Source of the DNA: Candidatus Latescibacterota bacterium | GTDB taxonomy: Bacteria; Latescibacterota; UBA2968; UBA8231 | DNA length: 8,351 nt | Reading direction: 5' to 3' | Assembly (NCBI GenBank): GCA_022827165.1 | Contig: JAJDTN010000221.1 | Coordinates: 1-8,351, forward strand | Part shown: in pieces, positions 1 to 6,378 of the stretch | Position numbering within the stretch: the stretch's first letter is position 1 | Layout: each line of letters starts with the position of its first letter | Notes under the pieces: model-generated | What the model was told of the DNA's origin: nothing | Database searches by the model: none | What the model saw: only the letters and a program-made list of their open reading frames with translations | Translations under genes and position numbers: made by a program

Positions 1-60
1 GATCTCCCGCGGGAACCGCGGCGGCGCCCCGGGGCGCCGCCGCGGTTCCCGCGGGAGATC
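1..60. repeat. Perfect 60-bp palindrome at the window edge, probable fold-back artefact
   Basis: Bases 1-30 are the exact reverse complement of bases 31-60, with no spacer at the centre (30/31). The right arm reads smoothly into the sigma-54 activator. The left arm stays open in that frame but encodes an Arg/Pro-rich string with none of the conserved residues expected there in an AAA+ domain. A spacer-free perfect palindrome of this size is unstable in most bacteria. It is typical of a contig end where the assembler read back along the opposite strand, or of an amplification chimera. A real hairpin or replicon end is possible but less likely. Confidence 0.9.
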
Positions 61-435
61 GACGACGAGGCCGTGAAACTGCTGGTCGACTACCCGTGGC
101 CCGGCAACATCCGCGAGCTGGAGAACACCCTCGAGCGCATGGTGGTCATGTCCCGGGGGGCGCGGCTGACGGCGGCGGACGTGCCCGTGGAGGTGTCCGC
201 CTGGCGCCAGGGGCGGGCGGCGGAAGCGCTGGAGGACCTGGGGGAGGTGAGCTACCGGGAGGCGCGGGAGTGGTTCGACCGCCGCTTCCTGAGCCACGCC
301 CTGCGGCGGCACAACGGTGTCATCACCCACGTGGCCGACGCCATCGGCTTGTCGCGGAAGTACCTCTACACGCGGCTGGAGCAGCTCGACATCGATCCCG
401 GGCACTACCGGCCCAAGCCGCTGCGCACCGGCTGA
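1..435 (+). CDS. Sigma-54-dependent transcriptional activator, C-terminal part (5' end missing)
   Basis: This is the end of an NtrC-family bacterial enhancer-binding protein, which uses ATP hydrolysis to open sigma-54 promoters. Bases 91-120 encode Y-P-W-P-G-N-I-R-E-L, the conserved GNxREL segment near the end of the AAA+ domain, followed by L-E-N-T-L-E-R. After a linker, the frame around bases 289-400 encodes a Fis-type helix-turn-helix ending V-A-D-A-I-G-L-S-R-K-Y-L-Y-T-R-L. The stop is TGA at 433-435. The receiver or sensor domain, Walker A and B and the GAFTGA loop lie outside the window, so the signal it answers to cannot be told. Only bases from about 31 on are trustworthy because of the palindrome. 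The GTG at 73 lies inside the AAA+ domain and is not a real start. The gene converges on the next one with 29 bases between stops. Confidence 0.9.
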   Translation, partial: DLPREPRRRPGAPPRFPREIDDEAVKLLVDYPWPGNIRELENTLERMVVMSRGARLTAADVPVEVSAWRQGRAAEALEDLGEVSYREAREWFDRRFLSHALRRHNGVITHVADAIGLSRKYLYTRLEQLDIDPGHYRPKPLRTG

Positions 436-464
436 GTCCGGCCCCGGGCGGTGGGGCGGGAGGG

Positions 465-2408
465 TCAGTCGGCGTCGAGCTGGTCCCGCATCTGGCGCAC
501 GAAGGAGTTGTCGTCGAAGCCGCCGCGCACGGCCGCGAAGTCGCGGTCGCGGTCGGTCTCGTCCCCCTCCAGGCCGTAGCCGAAGCGGGCGATGGGATCG
601 AACTCCTTCTCGGCGTCGGCCAGGATCCGGCGCACGAAGGAGGCGGTGGCCTTGGCGTGGACGGCCTCGATCTCGTCGAGGCAGGCCGGCGTGAGATCCT
701 CCGTCGAGGTGCCGGTGCGGTCGCGCCAGACGGCGCGCACCCACTCCCACTCGTCGGCCTCGTACGCGGCGGCGGCCTCGGCGAAGGCCGCGTCCAGGGC
801 CGCGGGGGAGTCCAGCTCGCCGCCGGCGACGGCGGCCTCGATGCGGCGCAGACGCTCCCGGGGCATGAGCAGTCCCCCCACGTCGGTCCAGTCGGCGCCG
901 TGCACGCCGTCGCCGGCGGACAGGGCCCGCCGCAGGGCCTCGGCATCCCCGGAGCGGCGCGCCTCGGCGGCGCGCCCGAGGACCCGGCCGCGCAGGTAGG
1001 CGTCGATGCCGTCGGCGTAGTTGCGGGCGCTGCGGCGCAGCAGCAGGCGCTTGATCACCACGCCCTTGTGGCGCACCAGCTCCACCTCCCGGCTGGTGCC
1101 CTCGTACAGCTCCTTCAGCAGGGCCTCGCCGCGCAGCATCTTGCCCACCGTGTAGGGGCTGAAGACCTCGAAGCGGATCCGGTCGCGCTTTGTCGTACCC
1201 TGGCGGCGGTCCCGCGTGGGCCACTTGTCGCCGTCGCGCACGGTGCCCACGGTGAACATGTTCATCGCCGGCGTGCACAGGGACTCGCCGTCCTCCTCGG
1301 TGACGTAGGAGAAGGGCAGGTCGCCGATGTCGAAGTTGCCCAAGTGCTTGCCGAGGATGACGCAGAACGGGCCGACCACGGTGGGCCAGCGCATGTACGA
1401 GAACGAGCCGCTCTTGGTGCCGCGCTGGATCACGCCCTGGTGCACCGGCCCGAGCTTGTACATGTGGTTGGACTGGTTGGTCCCCGAGCCGGCGTTGTAG
1501 AAGGAATAGACGCCGGCGATGAGCAGCGTCGACTTGTGGTGGGTCACGGTGTAGGGGCCGGCGAAGATCGAGCAGGCCTCGCCGTGGAAGCCCTCGCAGT
1601 TGGCGAAGAACAGGGAGTTCTCGGCCGAGAACTGCTTGCCGAGCTGCACCCCCTGGCCGACGAAGGCGGTGTGCAGCACCACCCCGTCCTCGACCTCGGC
1701 GCCCTCGGCGATGATGAAGTCCTCGGCGCAGACGCCGGCGCCGACCCGGGCCGGCGCCTCCGGCTCCGACAGGATCGTGCCGTTGCCCAGCCGCTCGGCG
1801 CCGAGCACCTCGGCGGCGGGTCCCACGTTCACGTCGATCATGCGGCCCACCTGGTCCACCCGGGCCCCGGCGCCGATGCGCCCGTGGTCGGAGGCGGCGC
1901 CCTCGGCGTAGCCCTCGGCGATCTGCCGCAGGCCCTCCACCAGGCCTTCGCCGTGCCGGTGCATGGCCATCAGGTAGGCGTACTGGCTCGACATCTCCGC
2001 GTAGAGGGTGACCTCGCGGCCGCCGCCCTCGTTGACGGGGCTGGCCTCGACGCCGTTGCCGAAGCGGGCCCCCGGGCGCGTGACCGCGGAGCCCACGCCG
2101 GTGACCACGGCGCCGTCCTCCACGCGGTAGCGGGCCAGGCAGCCGACGCCGGAGATCAGCACGTCGTCGCCGATCTCGCAGTCGACGAGGGTGGCGTCGG
2201 ACAGCCCGGCGGGCAGCGGCACCCCTTCCTCGACGGCCGCCGATCCGCCCAGGCCCCCCAGGCGGATGTCGCCGTCGAAGTGGACGTTGCGCACGCGGGC
2301 GGGGTCGAAGCCGGCGGAGACGCGGACGCGGCTCCAGTCGTGGCAGGTGCAGCCGCGGGTCTCGAGGGCGGAGACCGCCTCGGCGGTCAGGGGCAGGTGA
2401 GTGCTCAT
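465..2408 (-). CDS. DUF4954 family protein with left-handed beta-helix repeats
   Basis: A 647-residue protein that matches the DUF4954 family from end to end. Residues 1-51 carry the family opening (L-T-A-E-A-V-S-A-L-E, G-C-T, D-W, F-D-P, N-V-H-F-D-G, I-R-L-G). About residues 55-400 hold irregular hexapeptide-type turns expected of a left-handed beta helix, the fold of GlmU and LpxA. A strongly conserved stretch at about 281-325 is rich in His, Ser and Asn (H290, H291, S293, N311, S313, N314, H315, H323) and looks like a binding or active site. The last ~170 residues are Ala/Glu/Arg-rich and probably helical. The function of the family is not established, and sugar-nucleotide or acyl transfer is only suggested by the fold. 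The start at 2408 is chosen because the family homology begins there; no clear Shine-Dalgarno precedes it. The frame stays open upstream to 2696 but that part is antisense to nagB. Length is normal for the family. Confidence 0.88.
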   Translation of the reverse strand: MSTHLPLTAEAVSALETRGCTCHDWSRVRVSAGFDPARVRNVHFDGDIRLGGLGGSAAVEEGVPLPAGLSDATLVDCEIGDDVLISGVGCLARYRVEDGAVVTGVGSAVTRPGARFGNGVEASPVNEGGGREVTLYAEMSSQYAYLMAMHRHGEGLVEGLRQIAEGYAEGAASDHGRIGAGARVDQVGRMIDVNVGPAAEVLGAERLGNGTILSEPEAPARVGAGVCAEDFIIAEGAEVEDGVVLHTAFVGQGVQLGKQFSAENSLFFANCEGFHGEACSIFAGPYTVTHHKSTLLIAGVYSFYNAGSGTNQSNHMYKLGPVHQGVIQRGTKSGSFSYMRWPTVVGPFCVILGKHLGNFDIGDLPFSYVTEEDGESLCTPAMNMFTVGTVRDGDKWPTRDRRQGTTKRDRIRFEVFSPYTVGKMLRGEALLKELYEGTSREVELVRHKGVVIKRLLLRRSARNYADGIDAYLRGRVLGRAAEARRSGDAEALRRALSAGDGVHGADWTDVGGLLMPRERLRRIEAAVAGGELDSPAALDAAFAEAAAAYEADEWEWVRAVWRDRTGTSTEDLTPACLDEIEAVHAKATASFVRRILADAEKEFDPIARFGYGLEGDETDRDRDFAAVRGGFDDNSFVRQMRDQLDAD

Positions 2409-2422
2409 GGCGGAGCGCGCCA

Positions 2423-2450
2423 AACCTAGCCGCCCTCGGAGGAGTGTCAA
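2423..2450 (-). promoter_or_regulatory. Candidate sigma-70-type promoter for the DUF4954 gene
   Basis: On the minus strand a perfect -35 box TTGACA (2450-2445) is followed after 16 bases by TAGGTT (2428-2423), a weak -10 match. Transcription would start near 2416, leaving only about eight bases before the ATG at 2408. That fits the lack of a Shine-Dalgarno site and would make the mRNA nearly leaderless. The -35 is convincing in such GC-rich DNA; the -10 is not. Confidence 0.4.
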
Positions 2451-2466
2451 GCTCGCACCCGGGGGG

Positions 2467-2483
2467 CGCCGGCGGTGCCGGCG
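2467..2483. promoter_or_regulatory. 17-bp inverted repeat between the divergent promoters, possible operator
   Basis: Two 7-bp arms (2467-2473 and 2477-2483) pair perfectly around a 3-base centre. The element lies between the two candidate -35 boxes (2445-2450 and 2488-2493), where a shared regulator could act. In DNA this rich in G and C a short GC-only inverted repeat can easily arise by chance, so the role is a guess. Confidence 0.25.
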
Positions 2484-2487
2484 GCGG

Positions 2488-2516
2488 TTTACCAGATTCC
2501 GGCCCTGTCGTACATT
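2488..2516 (+). promoter_or_regulatory. Candidate sigma-70-type promoter for the nagB-led operon
   Basis: TTTACC (2488-2493) and TACATT (2511-2516) are separated by the preferred 17 bases and each match the consensus at four of six positions. They sit in the only AT-richer patch of the divergent region. The start would be near 2523, giving a leader of about 46 bases before the nagB ATG. No sigma-54 -24/-12 (GG-N10-GC with consensus flanks) was seen here. Confidence 0.45.
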
Positions 2517-2568
2517 CGTGCCCCGAAAAACAGCGATTCCCTCCCCAACCCCATTCCCCTGCTCCCCA

Positions 2569-3321
2569 ATGTCCGGCAACATCAAGCTCGAAATCTGCGA
2601 CCACGCGGACGGCGTGGCGCATAAGGCGGCGGCCGCCCTGGCCGGCGTCATCCGTTCGCGCTCCGAGACCGTCCTCGGCCTGGCCACCGGGTCCACCCCG
2701 GAGGCGACTTACGCCGAGCTGGCCCGCATGCACCGCGACGAGGGCCTCGGCTTCGCCGGCGTCACCAGCTTCAACCTCGACGAGTACTGGGGCCTCGGCG
2801 GCGACCACGAGCAGAGCTACCGCCACTTCATGAACGACCGCCTCTTCCGGCACGTCGACATCCGGCCGTGGAACACCCACGTCCTCAACGGCCGGGCGCG
2901 GTTCCCGGAGCTGGAGTGCCGCTCCTTCGAGGACAGGATCCTGGCGGCCGGCGGCGTCGACTTGTGGCTCCTCGGCATCGGCGGCAACGGCCACATCGCC
3001 TTCAACGAGCCGGGCAGCCCCGTCGACTCGCGCACGCGCCTCGTCAGCCTCACGCAAGAGACGATCGACGCCAACAGCGACGGCCGGTTCTTCTCCGACC
3101 CGGCCGAGGTGCCCCGCTGTGCCCTGTCGGCCGGCATCGGCACCATCCGCGAGGCCCGCTCCATCGTCCTGCTGGCCACGGGCGGCAACAAGGCCGACGC
3201 CGTGGCCGCCGCGGTGGAGGGCCCCTTCACCGAGGACTGCCCGGCCAGCCTGCTGCAGGACCACCCGGACTGCACCTTCATCATCGACGCCGGCGCGGCG
3301 TCCAAGCTCGCATCGAGATAG
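2569..3321 (+). CDS. nagB: Glucosamine-6-phosphate deaminase
   Basis: A 250-residue cytoplasmic enzyme of the NagB family, which converts glucosamine 6-phosphate to fructose 6-phosphate and ammonia and so feeds amino sugars into glycolysis. Visible motifs are the phosphate-binding loop T-G-S-T-P at residues 40-44, F-N-L-D-E-Y at 68-73 containing the catalytic acid D71, and G-I-G-G-N-G-H-I-A-F-N-E-P at 136-148 with the ring-opening H142 and E147. The Asp before Gly-His in the E. coli enzyme is Asn140 here, as in several Gram-positive NagB proteins. The protein ends soon after the core fold, so the longer C-terminal tail of E. coli NagB appears to be missing. The ATG at 2569 fits the family N-terminus; a GTG at 2518 in the same frame is a weaker alternative. 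No Shine-Dalgarno is visible, as the leader is C-rich. It is the first gene of the probable operon. Confidence 0.93.
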   Translation: MSGNIKLEICDHADGVAHKAAAALAGVIRSRSETVLGLATGSTPEATYAELARMHRDEGLGFAGVTSFNLDEYWGLGGDHEQSYRHFMNDRLFRHVDIRPWNTHVLNGRARFPELECRSFEDRILAAGGVDLWLLGIGGNGHIAFNEPGSPVDSRTRLVSLTQETIDANSDGRFFSDPAEVPRCALSAGIGTIREARSIVLLATGGNKADAVAAAVEGPFTEDCPASLLQDHPDCTFIIDAGAASKLASR

Positions 3322-3327
3322 GGGAAC

Positions 3328-3570
3328 ATGGACAGGGACGACGTCAAGCAGAGGGTCTACGGAGTGATCGCCAGCGTGCTCAAGATCGACGCGGGCCGCA
3401 TCGAGGAATCCCACTCCTTCACCGCCGACCTCGGCGCCGAGTCGGTGCAGTCGGTGGAGCTGATGGCCGGGTTCGAGGAGGAGTTCGAGATCGAGATGGA
3501 CGAGGACGACGCCCTCGCCGTGCAGACCGTGGGCGGCGCCATCGACTTCATCGGCAAACATCTGGATTAG
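3328..3570 (+). CDS. Acyl carrier protein
   Basis: An 80-residue acidic protein with the four-helix carrier fold pattern: an N-terminal helix, then D-L-G-A-E-S-V-Q-S-V-E-L at 34-45, E-E-E-F-E-I-E-M at 50-57 and T-V-G-G-A-I-D-F-I near the end. Ser39 is the expected site for the 4'-phosphopantetheine arm that carries acyl groups as thioesters. The usual Asp-Ser-Leu is Glu-Ser-Val here, which suggests a specialised carrier and not the housekeeping AcpP. AGGGGA (3320-3325), overlapping the nagB stop, is the ribosome site. Only six bases separate it from nagB and 17 from the condensing enzyme downstream, so it is co-transcribed. No ketosynthase or other fatty-acid gene is nearby; the likely partner is the next gene. 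Confidence 0.9.
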   Translation: MDRDDVKQRVYGVIASVLKIDAGRIEESHSFTADLGAESVQSVELMAGFEEEFEIEMDEDDALAVQTVGGAIDFIGKHLD

Positions 3571-3574
3571 CGAC

Positions 3575-3580
3575 AGGAGG
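3575..3580 (+). promoter_or_regulatory. Strong Shine-Dalgarno site of the condensing enzyme
   Basis: AGGAGG is a perfect anti-16S match, seven bases before the ATG at 3588. It decides that start against the long upstream open frame, which is a shadow of nagB and the carrier-protein gene. It is the best ribosome site in the window. Confidence 0.85.
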
Positions 3581-3587
3581 CGGAGAG

Positions 3588-4988
3588 ATGACGGTGGCCA
3601 CGACAGGCCGGTTCGAGCTGAGGGAGGTGGAGGAGCCGAACCTGCTCGACGAGATGTTCGACTATTCCCTGCCCCCGAAGATCGAGTTCGACGCTCCGAT
3701 CCACGAGGAGATCGACGGGCAGGTGGTGACCTTCGACCCGGCCGAGATGCTGGCCCGGGACCTGGTGATCACCGACACCACCTTCCGCGACGGGCAGCAG
3801 GCGCGGCCCCCGTACACGGTGGAGCAGCAGGTCACCCTCTTCGACATGATGGCCCGCCTCGGCGGCCCCAACGGCGTGATCCGCCAGACCGAGTTCTTCC
3901 TCTACACCGCCAACGACCGCAAGGCGCTCGACGACTGCCGCGCCCTCGGCCACGAGCATCCGGAGGTCACCTCCTGGATCCGCGCCGACAAGGGCGACTT
4001 CCGGCTGGTGAAGGAGGCGGAGGTCAAGGAGACGGGGCTGCTCACGCCGTCGTCGGACTACCACATCTTCTACAAGCTCAAGAAGGACCGCCGCAAAGCC
4101 TTCGACGACTACATCGAGGTCATCGAGGCCGCCTGGGAGGCGGGCATCCGGCCGCGGGTCCACCTCGAGGACGTGACCCGCGCCGACTTCGACGGCTTCG
4201 TGCTGCCCTACGTCTCGGAGCTGAAGCGCCGCTCCGAGCAGGTGCCTGCCGACCTGCACGTGAAGATCCGCCTGTGCGACACCATGGGCTTCGGCGTCCC
4301 CTCCCCGGGGGTGGCCCTGCCGCGGTCGATCCCCAAGATGATCCACCGCATGACCCACGACCTGGGGATGCCGCACGAGTGCCTCGAGTGGCACGGCCAC
4401 AACGACTTCCACAAGGTCCACGTCAACGGCGCCACGGCCTGGCTGTACGGCTGCAACGCCGTCAACACCACCCTCTTCGGCTTCGGCGAGCGCACCGGCA
4501 ACCCGCCCCTGGAGGGCGCCCTCATCGAGTACGTCGCCCTGCGCGGCGACCTCTGCGGCATCGACACGCAGATGATTCAGGAGATGGCCGACTACATGCG
4601 CTCCATCGGCGTCGAGATCGCCCCCAACTACCCCTTCGTGGGCCGCGACTTCAACACCACGAGGGCCGGCATCCACGCCGGCGGCCTGCGCGCCGACGAG
4701 CGCATCTACAACATCTTCGACACCACCGCCCTCTTCAACCGGCCGCCGCGGGTGGCGATCACCGACAAGTCCGGCGTCGACGGCGTCGCCCTGTGGGTGA
4801 ACGACTTCCTCGGCCTCGAGGGCGGCGAGAAGCTGTCGAAGATCAAGGTCCACAAGGTGGCGCGCTGGGTGATGGACCAGTACGAGGTCCACGGCCGCAT
4901 GAGCGCCATCACCGACGAGGAGCTGGAGGAGCAGGTCAAGGAGCACCTGCCCGACTACTACGCGCGGCGCGTCCGGCGCGCAGGCTGA
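3588..4988 (+). CDS. HMGL-family condensing enzyme, Re-citrate synthase / isopropylmalate synthase-like
   Basis: A 466-residue TIM-barrel enzyme of the HMG-CoA lyase-like family, whose members condense an acyl thioester, normally acetyl-CoA, with a 2-oxo acid. Residues 1-57 form an extension rich in acidic residues and Pro. The barrel starts at about 58 with T-D-T-T-F-R-D-G-Q-Q (62-71; D68 is the expected metal ligand and R67 the catalytic Arg). The metal-binding H-G-H-N-D lies at 269-273 and G-F-G-E-R-T-G-N at 298-305. The last ~120 residues are a subdomain, with I-H-A-G-G-L-R suggesting the His lid seen in the citramalate, homocitrate and isopropylmalate synthases. It seems too short for a full LeuA leucine-binding domain. 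The run R-P-P-Y-T-V-E-Q and G-V-I-R-Q-T-E-F-F-L-Y recalls the Re-citrate synthase branch from anaerobes, judged from memory. No leu genes are adjacent. The substrate, oxaloacetate or another oxo acid, is undecided, and the carrier protein next door may matter. Confidence 0.8.
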   Translation: MTVATTGRFELREVEEPNLLDEMFDYSLPPKIEFDAPIHEEIDGQVVTFDPAEMLARDLVITDTTFRDGQQARPPYTVEQQVTLFDMMARLGGPNGVIRQTEFFLYTANDRKALDDCRALGHEHPEVTSWIRADKGDFRLVKEAEVKETGLLTPSSDYHIFYKLKKDRRKAFDDYIEVIEAAWEAGIRPRVHLEDVTRADFDGFVLPYVSELKRRSEQVPADLHVKIRLCDTMGFGVPSPGVALPRSIPKMIHRMTHDLGMPHECLEWHGHNDFHKVHVNGATAWLYGCNAVNTTLFGFGERTGNPPLEGALIEYVALRGDLCGIDTQMIQEMADYMRSIGVEIAPNYPFVGRDFNTTRAGIHAGGLRADERIYNIFDTTALFNRPPRVAITDKSGVDGVALWVNDFLGLEGGEKLSKIKVHKVARWVMDQYEVHGRMSAITDEELEEQVKEHLPDYYARRVRRAG

Positions 4989-5000
4989 AAGGGTGAACCG

Positions 5001-5522
5001 ATGCTGAGCGAGACCATGGAGCGGGCCCTCAACAAGCAGGTGAACGCCGAGCTGCAGTCGGCCTACCAGTACCTGGCGCAGTCCGCCTACTTCGAGTCGA
5101 TCGACCTCAAGGGTTTCGCCCACTGGATGCGCATCCAGTACCAGGAGGAGCGCGCCCACGCGCTGAAGATCTACCAGTTCATCATCGACCGGGAGGGGCG
5201 CGTGAAGCTGCTGCCCCTGGCCGAGCCGGTGGGCGAGTGGGACAACCCGACCCGCGCCTTCGAGGCCGCCCTCGAGAGCGAGCGCGACAACAGCCGGCGC
5301 ATCCACCAGATCTGCGACCTGGCCATGGGCGAGACGGACCACGCCACCCTCGCCTTCATGCAGTGGTTCGTCAACGAGCAGGTCGAGGAGGAGGCCGTCG
5401 CCTACGACCTGCTGCAGAGGCTGAAGCTGGTGGCCGACAGCAACGCCGGCCTCTTCATGCTCGACCAGGAACTCAGCCAGCGCACGCCGGCGCCGGAAGC
5501 GGCGGACATGCCCGGCGCCTGA
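5001..5522 (+). CDS. ftnA: Bacterial non-haem ferritin
   Basis: A 173-residue four-helix-bundle iron-storage protein. All residues of the diiron ferroxidase centre line up with E. coli FtnA numbering: E17, E50, H53, E94, Q127 and E130, so oxidation of Fe(II) should work. The W-x-V/F-x-E-Q segment at 122-127 is typical. Met ligands of haem-binding bacterioferritin are not evident, so FtnA-type is preferred over Bfr. The tail after ~162 (A-P-E-A-A-D-M-P-G-A) is a short unstructured extension. A ribosome site AAAGGG (4988-4993) lies seven bases before the ATG, and 12 bases separate it from the previous stop. No Fur box was recognised; it appears to depend on the upstream promoter. Its presence among metabolic genes is unexplained. 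Confidence 0.93.
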   Translation: MLSETMERALNKQVNAELQSAYQYLAQSAYFESIDLKGFAHWMRIQYQEERAHALKIYQFIIDREGRVKLLPLAEPVGEWDNPTRAFEAALESERDNSRRIHQICDLAMGETDHATLAFMQWFVNEQVEEEAVAYDLLQRLKLVADSNAGLFMLDQELSQRTPAPEAADMPGA

Positions 5523-5532
5523 GGCGCGCCCC

Positions 5533-6378
5533 GTGAGAGTCGCCGTCACCGGCAGCGCCGGCCGCATCGGCGCCGCGGTCGTGGCCGATCTCGCCGGCCG
5601 CGGCCACGAGGTGACCGGGCTCGACCTGCGCCGCGGCGGCCGTCCCGGCGTCCGCCACCTCGCCTCCGATCTCACCGACGCCGGCCACGTCTACTCCGGC
5701 CTGGCCGGCGCCGACGCCGTCGTCCACCTCGCCGCCTGGTCCGGCTCCGTCCCCGACACCGAGGTCTACACCGCCAACAGCGCCGGCGTCTTCCACGTCC
5801 TGCGCGCCTGCGCCGACCTCGGCATCCGCCGCGTCGTCACCGCCTCCAGCGCCCAGGTCTACGGCTTCAAGCTCAGTCCTCCCGTCTACCTCCCCGTCGA
5901 CGAGGACCACCCCCTGCGCCCGCAGAACAGCTACTCCCTGGCCAAGATCGCCGGCGAGCAGGCGGGCGAGTACTTCTGCGAGCGCCACGGCCTGGAGGTG
6001 GTGACCTTCCGCTTCATGGGCATCCGCCGGCCCGAGGAGATCCCGCCGCAGATCGAGGCCCTGAAGGCCGATCCCGCCTCGGGCGTGGGCCTGCTGTGGA
6101 CCCGCACCGACGTGCGCGACGCCGCCCGCGCCTGCACCCTCGCCGTCGAGGCGGCCAACGTCGACCCGGGGGTCTACAACCTCACGGGCCGCCGCACCAT
6201 CGCCAGCGAGGACACCTCCGTCCTCGTGGAGCGCCTCTTCGGCGCGGCGACCCAGGTCCGCGCGGAACTGCCCTGGCGCATCTCCCCCATGAGCTGCGCC
6301 AGGGCGGAAGCCGCCTTCGGCTGGCGCCCATCCTTCGTGTGGACCGCCGACGGCCTGTCCGAGGCGGGCGCACCATGA
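5533..6378 (+). CDS. NAD(P)-dependent epimerase/dehydratase (extended SDR)
   Basis: A 281-residue Rossmann-fold enzyme of the extended short-chain dehydrogenase family, which acts on sugars or nucleotide sugars. The cofactor loop T-G-S-A-G-R-I-G is at residues 6-13, with D31 after beta-2 favouring NAD. V-V-H-L-A-A is at about 64-69, the catalytic Ser region T-A-S-S-A-Q-V-Y-G at 103-111, and the Y-S-L-A-K active site has Y134 and K138. R-T-D-V-R-D-A-A-R-A at about 193-202 is typical of the substrate domain. The start is GTG at 5533, ten bases after the ferritin stop, with GAGG at 5521-5524. Its TGA overlaps an ATG (ATGA, 6375-6378). The substrate is unknown. The family includes UDP-glucose 4-epimerases and uronate dehydrogenases, and the neighbours suggest free-sugar or uronate oxidation. 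Confidence 0.85.
   Translation: MRVAVTGSAGRIGAAVVADLAGRGHEVTGLDLRRGGRPGVRHLASDLTDAGHVYSGLAGADAVVHLAAWSGSVPDTEVYTANSAGVFHVLRACADLGIRRVVTASSAQVYGFKLSPPVYLPVDEDHPLRPQNSYSLAKIAGEQAGEYFCERHGLEVVTFRFMGIRRPEEIPPQIEALKADPASGVGLLWTRTDVRDAARACTLAVEAANVDPGVYNLTGRRTIASEDTSVLVERLFGAATQVRAELPWRISPMSCARAEAAFGWRPSFVWTADGLSEAGAP
6351..6368 (+). repeat. 18-bp direct repeat, copy 1 (end of the epimerase gene)
   Basis: CGGCCTGTCCGAGGCGGG encodes the last residues of the epimerase (G-L-S-E-A-G). It is followed after six bases by ATGAG. The same 18 bases recur exactly at 6493-6510, again six bases before ATGAG. This suggests a local duplication of the gene end. Confidence 0.7.

Noticed and set aside
1..60. Palindrome as a phage or plasmid telomere, or an integrase site
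   Set aside because: No telomere resolvase, integrase or other mobile gene is nearby, and the palindrome lies inside a conserved chromosomal-type gene at the very edge of the sequence.
436..464. Bidirectional terminator between the convergent genes
   Set aside because: The 29 bases are GC-rich and can form only a 5-bp GCCCC/GGGGC stem, with no T-tract on either strand.
96..2429. Long open frame on the plus strand (777 codons)
   Set aside because: It is antisense to the DUF4954 gene and overlaps the activator in another frame. Its product is a low-complexity Gly/Ala/Val/His string; stop codons are simply rare in such GC-rich DNA.
2401..2568. Upstream extension of nagB in the same frame
   Set aside because: Arg/Pro-rich, covers both candidate promoters, and NagB proteins begin close to the ATG at 2569.
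2409..2696. Upstream extension of the DUF4954 frame
   Set aside because: The extra residues run through the promoter region and antisense to the nagB start. Family similarity begins at the ATG at 2408.
3567..5675. Long open frame on the minus strand (702 codons)
   Set aside because: Antisense to the condensing enzyme and ferritin, both of which show full family motifs. The product is Val/Leu/Gly/Ala/His-rich without any domain.
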